64,000 nt of DNA from Sandaracinaceae bacterium (GCA_020633055.1 JACKEJ010000012.1:310001-374000); one strand, 5' to 3'. Positions 1 to 11,218 are shown, numbered from the stretch's first letter. Program-made: numbers and translations. The notes: generated by a model not told the origin, from the sequence alone.

Positions 1-467
1 GCGACGTGCCCGTCGTCACACGGGCCGTCACCACCGACGCGGGCGGCGCGTTCACGGCCGAGCTGACCGCCCCCGAACGACCGGGTGGCTATCGCGTCGT
101 GGTGGGCGCCCCCGCCGCGCCTGGGTCGACCGGCGCTGCGAGCACGCAAGACGCTGCGACGGGGTCGGCGTCCACTACGCCCGGGCCCGCCGCGCTGGCA
201 AGCGAGTGGTTCGTCGTGGAGGAGGGCGGCGACGAGCTGGCCGACCCCCGTCCCCGACCCGCTCTCCTGCGAGCGCTCGCCGAGCGGACCGGTGGCCGCT
301 TCGTTTCCGCCACGGCGCTCCCGCAGCTATCGGACTTCGACACGCGACGCACGCGCTCGCTCGGCATCGCCACGCGCTACCCGTTCGAGTCGTGGCCTGC
401 GCTGCTCACGCTCGCCGGAGCGCTCATCTTGGAGTGGAGCCTACGGCGCCGGTGGGGCAAGCGTTGA
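1..467 (+). CDS. C-terminal fragment of a large membrane protein (VWA/glutamine-amidotransferase-like kind)
   Basis: The frame is open at the left edge, so only the last ~155 residues are present. They show a beta-rich segment (GGYRVVV), an Ala/Thr/Ser/Pro-rich linker, an EELADPRPRP-like stretch followed by LLRALAERTGGRF, then one hydrophobic helix near the end (WPALLTLAGALILEW) and a basic tail RRRWGKR. This ending is typical of large deltaproteobacterial membrane proteins that combine von Willebrand A or glutamine-amidotransferase-like domains with a last transmembrane helix. That family assignment is inference from the tail only. The gene converges on the next one, with 48 nt between their stops. 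Confidence 0.55.
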   Translation, partial: DVPVVTRAVTTDAGGAFTAELTAPERPGGYRVVVGAPAAPGSTGAASTQDAATGSASTTPGPAALASEWFVVEEGGDELADPRPRPALLRALAERTGGRFVSATALPQLSDFDTRRTRSLGIATRYPFESWPALLTLAGALILEWSLRRRWGKR

Positions 468-515
468 CCCCGCGCTGGGCCTGACGAACTCCCGTGACCG
501 GTCGAGCGGCGTTGT

Positions 516-896
516 TCAGCGCAGCTTCCAGCCCACACGCGCCAGCGCGAACCGCACCTTGCCGCGCAGGTCCGCGGGGTTGGCGCTGCATCGGGCGACG
601 CTGTCGGCGCCGAGGAGCACCACCGCCGTGGCGGCGGCGTGTCCGACGAGGCATGGCAGCGGCTCGTTGGCCAGCAGCTCCGCGAGAGGCCCGCTGAGCG
701 TGCTGGCCTCGGCCATGCGGACGGGGATGCGGGTCTCCTGCGGCGTGGCTTCACCCGAGACGAGGCTCTCCAGCTCGATCATCCCGCTCCCCTCCGCCCC
801 GAAGCGCACCACACGACGCTCCGCTTCGATCATGGGGCCCAGGTGGCCAGGGTCGTCCTGGTAGACGAAGGTCAGGCGATCGAGGGTCAGGGGCAC
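516..896 (-). CDS. Hypothetical protein, 126 aa
   Basis: I do not recognise this protein. It starts at a GTG; an in-frame TGA lies two codons upstream, so it cannot be longer. There is no signal peptide or membrane helix. The middle is acidic and amphipathic (MIELESLVSGEATPQETRIP), which suggests a soluble cytoplasmic protein. Codon use matches the neighbours. The Shine-Dalgarno match is poor. It converges on the upstream partial gene and is separated from the next minus-strand gene by that gene's terminator, so it probably has its own promoter. Confidence 0.6.
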   Translation of the reverse strand: MPLTLDRLTFVYQDDPGHLGPMIEAERRVVRFGAEGSGMIELESLVSGEATPQETRIPVRMAEASTLSGPLAELLANEPLPCLVGHAAATAVVLLGADSVARCSANPADLRGKVRFALARVGWKLR

Positions 897-930
897 GCCT
901 CAGCGTATCATCGCCCCCTGGGCGAGGACG

Positions 931-961
931 AAACGAAAAAGGCCCACCTCGCGGCGGGCCT
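931..961 (-). terminator. Rho-independent terminator of the DUF4397-like gene
   Basis: Read on the minus strand, AGGCCC (956-961) and GGGCCT (940-945) form a GC-rich stem immediately followed by a T-rich run (TTTTCGTTT, 931-939). It lies 23 nt past the stop codon of the lipoprotein gene. The stem plus T-tract is seen directly; termination is inferred. Confidence 0.75.
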
Positions 962-983
962 CTTCCGTTGGGGCGGAGCTAGC

Positions 984-2249
984 TCAGGGTGTGGGCGGGG
1001 CGAAGTCCGTGAAGGCCAACACGACGGGGGTCCTCGCGGGATAGTTCTGGGCGTAGTTGTCCGCCATGGTGGGGGGCGCCGCGAACCGCGTGTCACCCGT
1101 CGCGAAGATGGTGAACGTGGTGCCCGCCACCACGTTCGTTGCCGGATTGGGCGGCATCATGGCGGCGTTCTCCGGGCTGAAGAACACGGGAACGACGTTC
1201 GCTGGCAAGCTGCTGCCCATGGCCATGTTCGCCGAGAACGCGCAGGGGCCGAGGAGTGTTGGCGCGTCCGTCTGGTCCTTCAGCGTCAGGAACACCATGG
1301 CGGAACCTGGGGGCAACACGGGCACCGTGGCATAGTCCGTGATCGTGCCGGGGCTGACGTTCGTGTGCACGGCGACCGCTGGCGCGCCGGTCCCAATGCC
1401 GTCGGCGTCGTAGCAGACGTCCACGGGCCACAGGTTGTAGATGCCGTGGAAGAAGCGCGCGCGCGCGCTGCCGGCGACCACGTCATCGGCGTCCTCGTCC
1501 TGCTCCAGCGTGGCGCCTACGGCGCCGTTCGGGCACGACACAGGCTGGTTGAGCAGGTCCCGACAGTTGTTCGTGTTGTCGACGAACCCGTGCACGATGA
1601 GGGAGTACGACTCGCCGTCCTCGAGACTGCTGGGATCGTAGGTGAACTGGAAGAGGCACGGGACCGTGTCGTTCGTGCAGTCGCCATCGAACACGGTCGT
1701 TCCCGGCGCGGGGGTGCTGCCGTCATGTGAGACGGGGCAGTCGACCTTCGGCGGAAGCGCGCCCGGATCGTCGTTGTCGACGCGTTCCTCGTCGTACACG
1801 CGCACGGTGGCCGGCGGGAGGGTCTGGAGGTACGGGGTGACCGCACGGTGCGGCAGGCCGAGGCTCAGGTCGATGTTGGGCAGCAGGTTCGGGTCATTGG
1901 CCGGTTGAGCGATGACACCGAAGCCCGTGTCCACGCACAGGCGGATGCCGTTGATGGGCACCGCGGGGTCATTCTTGGTGAGGTCGGACACCGCGTGGAC
2001 GACACGTACCTGCGGCTCGGGGAGCTCTTCCCCACCGTCGACGCCTTCGTCGTCCGATCCCATGTCCTGGGACTGCCCCATGTCTTGGCCCTGTCCCATG
2101 TCTTGGGTCTGGCCGCCCATGTCTTGGTTGGTGTTCTGGCCCATGTCGGCCGGGGTGCTGTCCCCGTCGCCGCCACACCCGGCGCTGGCCATGGACACCA
2201 ACAGCGAGATGGCGAGCATCCCCCTACGCACAATCGAAAGCTTTTTCAT
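984..2249 (-). CDS. DUF4397-like lipoprotein
   Basis: This is a 421-residue exported lipoprotein. The ATG at 2249 (MKKLSIVRR) is preferred over a TTG 12 nt upstream, because GGAG lies 6 nt before it and a lipoprotein signal peptide follows directly, with lipobox ASAG-C25. A low-complexity linker with several QDMGQ-type repeats (roughly residues 35-65) leads into segments reading VRVVHAVSDL and ARFFHGIYNL, which are typical of DUF4397 beta-sandwich repeats; a third similar segment may follow. It probably sits on a membrane face or the cell surface; its ligand is unknown. It is monocistronic, with a terminator behind it and a divergent gene ahead. The repeat region is prone to slippage. Confidence 0.75.
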   Translation of the reverse strand: MKKLSIVRRGMLAISLLVSMASAGCGGDGDSTPADMGQNTNQDMGGQTQDMGQGQDMGQSQDMGSDDEGVDGGEELPEPQVRVVHAVSDLTKNDPAVPINGIRLCVDTGFGVIAQPANDPNLLPNIDLSLGLPHRAVTPYLQTLPPATVRVYDEERVDNDDPGALPPKVDCPVSHDGSTPAPGTTVFDGDCTNDTVPCLFQFTYDPSSLEDGESYSLIVHGFVDNTNNCRDLLNQPVSCPNGAVGATLEQDEDADDVVAGSARARFFHGIYNLWPVDVCYDADGIGTGAPAVAVHTNVSPGTITDYATVPVLPPGSAMVFLTLKDQTDAPTLLGPCAFSANMAMGSSLPANVVPVFFSPENAAMMPPNPATNVVAGTTFTIFATGDTRFAAPPTMADNYAQNYPARTPVVLAFTDFAPPTP

Positions 2250-2290
2250 CCGCAACTCCAATGTTTGACCCCACCAGGCCCCATCGCCGG

Positions 2291-2329
2291 CCGGAGATAT
2301 GAGCGATAAGCTTACCGCTCTTTCTCCGG
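2291..2329. promoter_or_regulatory. Nested palindrome in a divergent intergenic region
   Basis: An outer inverted repeat, CCGGAG (2291-2296) and CTCCGG (2324-2329), encloses a 20-bp near-perfect palindrome (2301-2320) with arms GAGCG/CGCTC and core TAAGCTTA. It lies 42 bp upstream of the lipoprotein start and 137 bp upstream of the plus-strand zinc-ribbon gene. It could be an operator for a dimeric regulator or a structured RNA leader for the minus-strand gene. The symmetry is observed; the function is inferred. Confidence 0.45.
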
Positions 2330-2465
2330 AAACAAAAGCCTATGCAAAAATCGCGTGTCGTTGTCGTGGCGTCGGTAGCCCACGTCTGTCAGGCGGCTCC
2401 GGGGAGCTGAGAAGCTCGGCGAAAGCGAGACTTTAGGTGGGAACCGGGCTACCCTCGTCCCGTCT

Positions 2466-4463
2466 ATGTCAGCGATGGAATCCTGCCCCCACTGCGGCGC
2501 ACCCCAGGCCCGGGGCGTTCGATTCTGCGGGCAATGTGGGCAGAGTATGGTCCCCGTGGCCGCTCAGCCCGCCGCGCCACCCGTCGCAGCCCCGCCCTCG
2601 GTCGTCGCGACCGGGGCCCCGCAGGTCGCCGCCCCCCCCGCCGCGGTCCATACCACCCCAGCCGTCGCCCCTGGTCCTGCCAAGCGCCCCCCGCAGCGCA
2701 CGATGCTGGGGCTCCCGAACGAGATGTTGCCTCCGCTCGCAGCGGCCCCGGCGGCCGCCCCAGCGTCGGCCACGCCCGCCAAGAAGGCGGCCCCCGCCCG
2801 GACGATGTTGGGGCTCCCCGCCGCGGCCATGCCGCTGCCGGGTGTCGGGTCCGCGGATGTGTCGCCGGGTGTCGTGCCAGGGGGCGCGGCGGCCGCTGGC
2901 CCTGCGTCTCCCGCGACCGCACCCTCAGGGGCGATGGGGGCGACTCCGGCCACGCCCATGCGCAAGGCCGCCCCCGCGCACACCATGCTGGGGATGCCTG
3001 CGGCGTCCGTCGCGGAGGCCGCTCGCGCCGCAGAGGCGCAGAAGGCCGCTGCCGCCGCTCCTGCCCGTGACTCATCTCCCACCGACGCGCGCACGCGCCG
3101 CAAGTCGCGGCCCGGGATGGGCCTCACCATGGTGGGCGACACCGCGCTCGAGGCCCCGCCCGCGCCCGCAGAGTCCACGGAGGACCAGCGCCCCGGCCGC
3201 GCCCGAGCGTCGGCCAACTACGGCATGGTGCCCGTGCCTCCCCGCCCCCGGGACGACGACGCCCCGCCCGAGCTGCCGAAGAGCAAGGCCCCGCTGATCA
3301 TCGCAGCGGTGTTGGTGGCGCTGTTGGTCGTGGGCGCGTTGGTGGCATTGGCCTTCGCGTTCTTGGGTGGCCCCCCCGAGGTGCGCGCGGCGGTCGTCCA
3401 AACGGATGCCGGCGAGGTCCTTCAGGTGCAGGTGCCCACCGCCGAGGCGGGATCTCGCGTGCGCTTGGCGGGTCAGGAAGCGCCTCTCCAGGCGGGTCAG
3501 GCGAACCTGCCGCTCTCGTCCGACACGCTGCACGTCGGGCCCAACGAGCTGCCGCTCGTGCTGGTCGCGTCGGACGGGTCGACCGAGGAGCTGCCCCTGA
3601 CCCTGGTGGTGACCTACCGCGTGCGCGCGGATCTCAGCGCGCTCGAGCAGCGTCCCCCGGTGCTGCGCTATGCGGTGGAGGTCCAGCCAGGCGCCTCGAT
3701 CGCGATCGACGGGCACCCCGTGACGCTGGATGCGAACGGGCGCGGCCAGCACGACTACCCCGTGGTCGCCTCGGCCGACGACGAGGGCATCGAGCGCATC
3801 GTCCGCTTCGAGGTGCGCTCCCCCGCGGGCGGTACCGAGACGGGGCGCATCACCACGCGCGTCCCCTACGCGACGCTGGGGCTCGACCGCCCGGGGGACG
3901 AGCTGGTGACCGACCACGACGCGGTGGAGGTGGCCGGCAGCGCCGACGCGGCGGCCACGGTCACACTGGACGGCACGCCCCTGACGCTGCGCGAAGGCCG
4001 CTTCCTGCAGCGCGTCCCGTTGCCCGAGGTGCGCGAGTACCGTCTGCAGCTGATGGCGCGACAGCCCGGCTTCGCGCCGCGCCAGCGCGAGATCGTCGTG
4101 CGCCGCGTGGCCGACCTGGCCGCCGAGGCCGCGCGCTACCCGGTGGACCGCACGTTGACCTACGCGCGCATCGCACAAAACCCCACCATCTACCGCGGCC
4201 AGAGCGTCGCGCTCGAGGGGCGCGTCTATCACGTGGACGTCCACGAGGGGCGCAGCGTGCTGCAGATGATGGACCGCAACTGCGGCGGTGGGCAGGCCTG
4301 CGCGCTGTGGGTCACGTACCCCGCAGCGACCGACGCGACCGTCGGCGCTTGGGTGCGGGTCATCGGCGAGGTCGCGGGCGAACAAAGCTTCCGGCCCCGC
4401 TCCGGCGAAGGCACCATGACCGTGCCGCGCGTCGACGCCCGCTTCGTGCTGCCGGCCCGCTGA
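2466..4463 (+). CDS. Zinc-ribbon, TMLG-motif, single-pass membrane protein with OB-like C-terminus
   Basis: This is a 665-residue protein. Residues 7-24 form a zinc ribbon (C7, C10, C21, C24; C-x2-C-x10-C-x2-C). A long Pro/Ala-rich cytoplasmic region carries three TMLG motifs (about residues 79, 113 and 173) and a related LTMVGD near 220, which look like repeated short linear motifs that a kinase or FHA-type partner could read. One transmembrane helix follows at about 274-297. The exterior part has beta-rich repeats and ends in a segment (about 560-665: YRGQSVALEGRVYHV, VGAWVRVIGEV) that resembles an OB fold. It lies 8 nt before a kinase gene with the same kind of ribbon, so the two are probably co-transcribed. 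The role is unknown; a sensor or kinase substrate is inference. Confidence 0.75.
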   Translation: MSAMESCPHCGAPQARGVRFCGQCGQSMVPVAAQPAAPPVAAPPSVVATGAPQVAAPPAAVHTTPAVAPGPAKRPPQRTMLGLPNEMLPPLAAAPAAAPASATPAKKAAPARTMLGLPAAAMPLPGVGSADVSPGVVPGGAAAAGPASPATAPSGAMGATPATPMRKAAPAHTMLGMPAASVAEAARAAEAQKAAAAAPARDSSPTDARTRRKSRPGMGLTMVGDTALEAPPAPAESTEDQRPGRARASANYGMVPVPPRPRDDDAPPELPKSKAPLIIAAVLVALLVVGALVALAFAFLGGPPEVRAAVVQTDAGEVLQVQVPTAEAGSRVRLAGQEAPLQAGQANLPLSSDTLHVGPNELPLVLVASDGSTEELPLTLVVTYRVRADLSALEQRPPVLRYAVEVQPGASIAIDGHPVTLDANGRGQHDYPVVASADDEGIERIVRFEVRSPAGGTETGRITTRVPYATLGLDRPGDELVTDHDAVEVAGSADAAATVTLDGTPLTLREGRFLQRVPLPEVREYRLQLMARQPGFAPRQREIVVRRVADLAAEAARYPVDRTLTYARIAQNPTIYRGQSVALEGRVYHVDVHEGRSVLQMMDRNCGGGQACALWVTYPAATDATVGAWVRVIGEVAGEQSFRPRSGEGTMTVPRVDARFVLPAR

Positions 4464-4471
4464 CCGAAACG

Positions 4472-6464
<1,993 letters not shown>

Positions 6465-6472
<8 letters not shown>

Positions 6473-7649
6473 GCGCCGGTCCCCGACCGTCCGCCGGCGT
6501 GCTCCGCGCATGTACGCGCTCGCGCTGCTGCTCGGGGTCGGCAGCCTGCTCACGACGGTTCGTCCCGCGGCCCGAGCCCGCCCGGTCACCATCGGCGTGT
6601 ATCAAGAGCTGCCGTTCGGGGTCGCTCGGAGCCACCCGAGCGTCACGGAGGGGGCGCGCACCACGCGCGACGGGCGGAGCTTGGCGCGCCTGCCCGCGCG
6701 CGAGCCCAGCGTCCTGTACACCGCCATGGTCGGCAGCGGGGCGGTCGCGGCCCCCATCGCGCTCACCAACAACCTCTTGCTCGCGGTCGCCGGGGACGCG
6801 GCCGCGCATGTCGATGCCGCGGGGACGGTGGGGCCGCATGGCGTGTCGCTCCGTGGTGGTGGAGGGGTGTCGCTGACGCCTGGGGACGGGTACGTCGTCG
6901 CGGAGACGGACGGTCTCGCGTTCTTCGACCGCGCGCTCTCGGGGCTCACGCGCGTCCCCGTGGCGGGGCTCTCCCCTCACGCGCCGCTCGCGCTCGAGGA
7001 CAGCTCCGTGGTCGTCAGCGCTGGGGCGCGCGTGCTGCGCGTGGACGCCACGGGGCGAGAGCACTTCGCGCTGCCTGTCGCCTCGCGGGCGCACTCACCC
7101 ATCGCGCGGACCCCGGCGGGAGAGCTCGTGGCGGCCACCACCCAGGAGCTGGTGGTGTTCAGCGAGGACGGGCGCGTGCTGAGACGCGAGCTCTTGGGCG
7201 AGCCGCCAGTCGCGGGCCCTGCGGTGGCGCTCGACGGAACGGTGTGGATGCTGACGCGGCGCGAGCTGGTGGCGTTCGAGGCCCGCGGCGGCGTGCGCGT
7301 GCGCGTGCCGGCTTCTCCAGCGGGTCCTGTCACGCACGGGGGCCTGGCGATCGCCGCGGACGGCAGCGTGCGTGCGTCCGTCTTGGGCACCGGCGTGCTC
7401 AGCGTGAACGCCTCCGGCGCGGAGCTGTGGCGCTTTCCGTTGGAGCTCGCCCACTTCGTCGTGGTGGACGCCGCCGGGGTGGCGCTCAGCCTCACCCGGG
7501 ACGGCTTGCTCGTCGCGCTCGACGCCGCGGGACAGGAGCGCTGGCGCACACGTCTCAGTGGTGGCGGGCCACAGTCCGCGCCCGTCATCGGCGTGGACGG
7601 CACGGTCTACGTGGGCATGCGGGGTGGCTCGCTGGTTGCCTTGCGGTAG
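6465..7649 (+). CDS. PQQ-type beta-propeller exported protein
   Basis: This 394-residue protein starts at a GTG inside the kinase gene (8-nt overlap), which implies translational coupling. An Arg-rich N-terminus and a hydrophobic segment (residues 16-30, MYALALLLGVGSLL) form a signal peptide or anchor. The rest is made of repeated blades ending in motifs such as VALDAAGQERWR and GTVYVGMRGGSLVALR, diagnostic of PQQ-like (BamB/YfgL-type) propellers. A second possible start is the ATG at 6510. The blades probably mediate protein or envelope contacts, perhaps with the kinase's outer modules (inference from the operon). No catalytic residues are evident. Confidence 0.8.
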
Positions 7650-7660
7650 AAGGGGCGCCC

Positions 7661-8740
7661 ATGCGCATCGAAGACCTCGACTACGATCTGCCAGAGGCGC
7701 TGATCGCACAGCACCCGACGGCCGCGCGCGACGCGGCGCGTCTGCTGGTGCCGCACCTGCCGGAGGCGCAGCGCCATCGCGGCGTGGCCGAGCTGCCCGC
7801 GTTGCTCGAGCCTTCCTTGATCGTCTGGAACGACGCGCGCGTCATCCCCGCGCGCCTGCGCGGCTCGCGTGAGAGCGGTGGCAAGGCCGAGCTGCTGCTC
7901 CTCGAGCCCGTGCAAGACGTCGCGGGCGCGACACCCGGGCAGGCGCGACGCGAGGTCTGGCTGGCTCTCGGCAAGGCGAACAAGCCGCTGAAGCCCGGGC
8001 ACGTGCTGCGCTTCGGTGACGCGCTGCGCGCCGAGGTCCTCGAGCGTCTGGGCGAGGGGCAGCTGCAGGTCGCCCTCGAGCCGCTGCAGCACGCCAGCGT
8101 CATCGCCGCCCTCGACGCGGTGGGCGAGCTGCCGCTGCCGCCGTACATCGAGCGCGCGCCCGAGCGCGCCGACGCCGAGCGCTACCAGACCGTCTTCGCC
8201 AAGACACCGGGTGCGGTGGCGGCGCCCACGGCGGGTCTGCACTTCACTCCCGCGCTGCGGGACGCGCTGCTCGCGGCGGGGCACGAGTTCGCGTACGTCA
8301 CCTTGCACGTGGGGCCCGGGACCTTCCGGCCCGTGAAGGCGGCCACGCTGGACGAGCACGTGATGCATCGGGAGCGCTACGACCTGCCTGCCGAGACGGC
8401 CGAGGCCGTGCGTCGCGCGAAGGCTGCCGGGCGCCCCGTGCTGGCGGTCGGTACCACCGTGGTGCGCACCCTCGAGGCCGCCGCGCTCGAGGCAACTGCG
8501 GACGAGGTGGTGCGCGCAGGGCAGGGCGACACGGCGCTCTTCATCCGCCCGCCGTATCCGTTCCGCGTCGTCGACACGTTGGTCACCAACTTCCACCTGC
8601 CGCGCAGCACGCTGCTGGCGCTGGTGATGGCGTTCGCCGGCGAAGACACGCTGCGCGCCGCCTATGCCGAGGCCGTCCGGGCCCAGTACCGCTTCTTCAG
8701 CTATGGAGACGCGATGCTGCTGACCCGAGCCCGCTCATGA
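7661..8740 (+). CDS. queA: S-adenosylmethionine:tRNA ribosyltransferase-isomerase QueA
   Basis: QueA transfers and isomerises the ribosyl moiety of S-adenosylmethionine onto 7-aminomethyl-7-deazaguanine in tRNA to give epoxyqueuosine, in the cytoplasm. The 359-residue length is normal. It begins MRIEDLDYDLPEALIAQHP and contains family signatures APTAGLHFT, HVGPGTFRPV and TNFHLPRSTL. The start is the ATG preceded by AAGGGG at 7650-7655. It overlaps tgt by 4 nt (ATGA), so the two queuosine steps are coupled. It follows the propeller gene by 11 nt and may also be read from the kinase operon. Confidence 0.97.
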   Translation: MRIEDLDYDLPEALIAQHPTAARDAARLLVPHLPEAQRHRGVAELPALLEPSLIVWNDARVIPARLRGSRESGGKAELLLLEPVQDVAGATPGQARREVWLALGKANKPLKPGHVLRFGDALRAEVLERLGEGQLQVALEPLQHASVIAALDAVGELPLPPYIERAPERADAERYQTVFAKTPGAVAAPTAGLHFTPALRDALLAAGHEFAYVTLHVGPGTFRPVKAATLDEHVMHRERYDLPAETAEAVRRAKAAGRPVLAVGTTVVRTLEAAALEATADEVVRAGQGDTALFIRPPYPFRVVDTLVTNFHLPRSTLLALVMAFAGEDTLRAAYAEAVRAQYRFFSYGDAMLLTRARS

Positions 8741-9894
8741 GCGCGCACGCCTTGCCCACATCCGGCTTCTCGTTCGAGGTGCTGGCGACGTCCGGTGCCG
8801 CCCGTCGCGCGCGCTTCACCACGCCGCGCGCCGTGGTGGAGACGCCCGTGTTCATGCCCGTGGGGACGCAGGCCAGCGTCAAGGGGCTGACGCCCGCCGA
8901 GGTGGAGTCCACCGGCGCGCGCATCATCCTCGCGAACACCTATCACTTGTGGCTGAGGCCGGGCCCCGAGCTGGTCGACCGCTTCGGGGGCACACCGCGC
9001 TTCATGGGCTGGCCGCACGCCATGCTCACGGACAGCGGGGGCTTCCAGGTGTTCTCGCTCGCCTCGCGCCGCAAGATCGACGACGACGGCGTGACCTTCC
9101 GCTCGCACCTCACGGGCGAGCCCAAGCGGCTGACGCCCGAGGAGTCCATGCGCGTGCAGCGCCTGCTGCGCTCCGACGTGGCCATGGTGCTGGACGTGTG
9201 CCCGCCTGGCGCGGCGGAGCGCCGCGAGATCGAGCAGGCCATGCGCCTGACCACGGCCTGGGCCTCGCGCTGCTTGGCGGCGCCCGCCGCAGAGGGGCAG
9301 GCCCGCTTCGGCATCGTGCAGGGGGGCGTGCACGAAGACCTGCGCCGCGCGCACATGGACGACATCGGCGCGCTGCCCTTCGACGGCCTCGCCATGGGCG
9401 GGTTCTCCGTCGGTGAGCCCATCGAGACCATGTACGCGCTGCTCGAGACGCTCGGGCCCGCCATGCCCAGCGGCAAGCCGCGCTACCTGATGGGAGTGGG
9501 CACCCCCTACGACCTGATCGAGGCCGTCGGCTCGGGCATCGACCTGTTCGACTGCGTCCTGCCCACGCGCAATGCGCGCAACGGGCAGGCGCTGACGTGG
9601 CACGGCCGCGTGAACATCAAGCAGGCGCGTCACACGGAGGACGACGCCGCGCTCTCCCCCGAGTGCGGCTGCAGCGTGTGCGCGACGTTCTCGCGCGGCT
9701 ATCTGCGGCACCTCTACAAGGCCAACGAGATGCTGCTGCCGCGCCTGCTGACGCAGCACAACCTGCACTTCTACGGTGAGCTCATGCGCGCCGCGCGCGC
9801 CGCGATCGAAGCCGGCGACTACGCGAGCTGGGCGGCGGCCACCGTGGCCAAGATGCGCGCGGGCGACGAGATCGACGGCGGCCCCCCGGGCTGA
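8737..9894 (+). CDS. tgt: tRNA-guanine transglycosylase Tgt
   Basis: Tgt exchanges guanine-34 of GUN-anticodon tRNAs for preQ1, the step before QueA. The 385 residues contain DSGGFQVFSL with the proton-acceptor aspartate D99, the nucleophile D272 in FDCVLPTRNARNG, and the zinc site C310, C312, C315 and H341. All key residues are present. The start ATG lies within the queA stop. It is the last gene of the run; downstream lies a hairpin-rich non-coding stretch. Confidence 0.98.
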   Translation: MSAHALPTSGFSFEVLATSGAARRARFTTPRAVVETPVFMPVGTQASVKGLTPAEVESTGARIILANTYHLWLRPGPELVDRFGGTPRFMGWPHAMLTDSGGFQVFSLASRRKIDDDGVTFRSHLTGEPKRLTPEESMRVQRLLRSDVAMVLDVCPPGAAERREIEQAMRLTTAWASRCLAAPAAEGQARFGIVQGGVHEDLRRAHMDDIGALPFDGLAMGGFSVGEPIETMYALLETLGPAMPSGKPRYLMGVGTPYDLIEAVGSGIDLFDCVLPTRNARNGQALTWHGRVNIKQARHTEDDAALSPECGCSVCATFSRGYLRHLYKANEMLLPRLLTQHNLHFYGELMRAARAAIEAGDYASWAAATVAKMRAGDEIDGGPPG

Positions 9895-9898
9895 ATGA

Positions 9899-10191
9899 GG
9901 GCACCCCGAACCAAAGAGGCTGTATTGAGAGCGACCGTGTCCCAGAATAGGCGCATCCCGGCCTGAAGTCCGGGGCAGCATCCTTCCGAGAGCCCGGCTA
10001 CCGCCGGGCACTCTCCAAAGTCCTCCCCACAAGGGGGAGGACTGTCTTGCTCGGCGCCGCAATCCAAGAACGCAGCCCTCCCGCCGAACACCCGACAGCA
10101 GTTGACGAGACGCAGTCCGCCTCCGAAGGGGGCGGACTTCGAGCGGGCGATCACCTGAGATCGCTGCCCCGGACTTTAGTCCGGGGTGCCC
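9899..10191. repeat. Hairpin cluster bounded by 10-bp inverted repeats (MITE/REP-like)
   Basis: GGGCACCCCG (9899-9908) and its exact reverse complement CGGGGTGCCC (10182-10191) bound a 293-bp stretch packed with palindromes. They include GCCCGGC/GCCGGGC (9991-10008), AGTCCTCCCC/GGGGAGGACT (10018-10042), AGTCCGCC/GGCGGACT (about 10114-10139), GCGATC/GATCGC (10147-10164) and CCCCGGACT/AGTCCGGGG (10167-10186). No convincing gene is present. No clear target duplication flanks it. It starts 4 bp after the tgt stop and may also terminate transcription. It is either a non-autonomous mobile element or a palindromic-repeat cluster; other genomic copies would decide. Confidence 0.5.
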
Positions 10192-10217
10192 ATAAGCAGG
10201 GATTAGCGGCGTCTCCT

Positions 10218-11150
10218 TCACTCCGACGGTGGCGCGCCCAGGCGCTCGGTCTGGCCCGCCCAAGGCAGCATGGTCACCCGGCCCGCGGCGTAAATGCGCT
10301 GGTGGTCCGCGGAGAGCAGGGCCACGGGCAGCGACGTCGCGCGCACGGGCTCGCCGCGCAGGACCACCGGCTCGAGGGTCTGCTCGGCGTCCACCTCGGG
10401 GCGCGTGCAGTCGACCACCACCAGGAGGGGCTCCGAGCGCGGCAGGCGCTCGACGTCCAGCTGCAGGCGCAGGTTGGTCGTGTACAGGCGCGCCTGCCAG
10501 CGCACGCCCATCCCGATCGCGCCCATCCAGTCGAGCGCGATGCATGCGAAGGCCGCGTCGAGGGTGTCGTCCAGGGGCAGCGCCGCGCGCAGCTCGTTCC
10601 CGGGGCGCGCGAGGAACGCCTCGTCCAGCGTCATGACGCACGCGCTCGGGTAGGCCGTGACGGGGAACGAGTCGCGGATCATCAGCGTGCGGCTCGGCTC
10701 GTTCGTGCAGCGTGTGAGCACCTCACGGAAGGGCTGCGCGTCGGCCTCGCCGAGGGGTGCCGCGCTCTCGGCGCTGGCGTCCAGCTTGGGCGAGTCGGTG
10801 AAGCGCGTGGTCAGCGAGAAGCCGTGCTCGCTTGGCTGGTACGTGCCCGTGAAGGGGGTGGGGGTCTCGAGCATCAGCGGCCGTTCGAGGCGCAGCGCGC
10901 AGCGCAGGGGGAACGCGCTCGGGACGGCCTCGGCGCCACGCAGGGCGCGCAGCACGGACACGATCCGCGCATAGGCGTGCAGCCCTCCGTGCAGGCGTCC
11001 CGGGGGGCCGGCCAGCGCCGCGCCGAAGAAGGCCTCGCCCGTGAACGCGCCGCTCGCGTCTGGCTCGAGAGGGGAGCCTCCCTGACCGGAGACGCTGGCG
11101 TCTAGCGCGCGGCGGAAGGCTTCGGCGGACGAGGGCGTGGGGGCGCTCAT
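10218..11150 (-). CDS. Thioesterase-like (hot-dog fold) protein
   Basis: This 310-residue soluble protein has no signal peptide. The motif GPPGRLHGGLHAYARIVSVL (residues about 48-67) resembles the hot-dog helix of PaaI/acyl-CoA thioesterase-type proteins. The length fits a double hot-dog, with a second half around DDTLDAAFACIALDWMGAIG. Substrate unknown; an acyl-CoA thioester is an inference from the fold. It is transcribed away from purH and is bordered downstream by the hairpin cluster. Confidence 0.55.
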   Translation of the reverse strand: MSAPTPSSAEAFRRALDASVSGQGGSPLEPDASGAFTGEAFFGAALAGPPGRLHGGLHAYARIVSVLRALRGAEAVPSAFPLRCALRLERPLMLETPTPFTGTYQPSEHGFSLTTRFTDSPKLDASAESAAPLGEADAQPFREVLTRCTNEPSRTLMIRDSFPVTAYPSACVMTLDEAFLARPGNELRAALPLDDTLDAAFACIALDWMGAIGMGVRWQARLYTTNLRLQLDVERLPRSEPLLVVVDCTRPEVDAEQTLEPVVLRGEPVRATSLPVALLSADHQRIYAAGRVTMLPWAGQTERLGAPPSE

Positions 11151-11218
11151 CCGAGGTCATAGCGTGTCCCCGAGTGACGCGCATGGGATGGCCCAGGCGG
11201 CTTGTGGTCCACCTCGGT

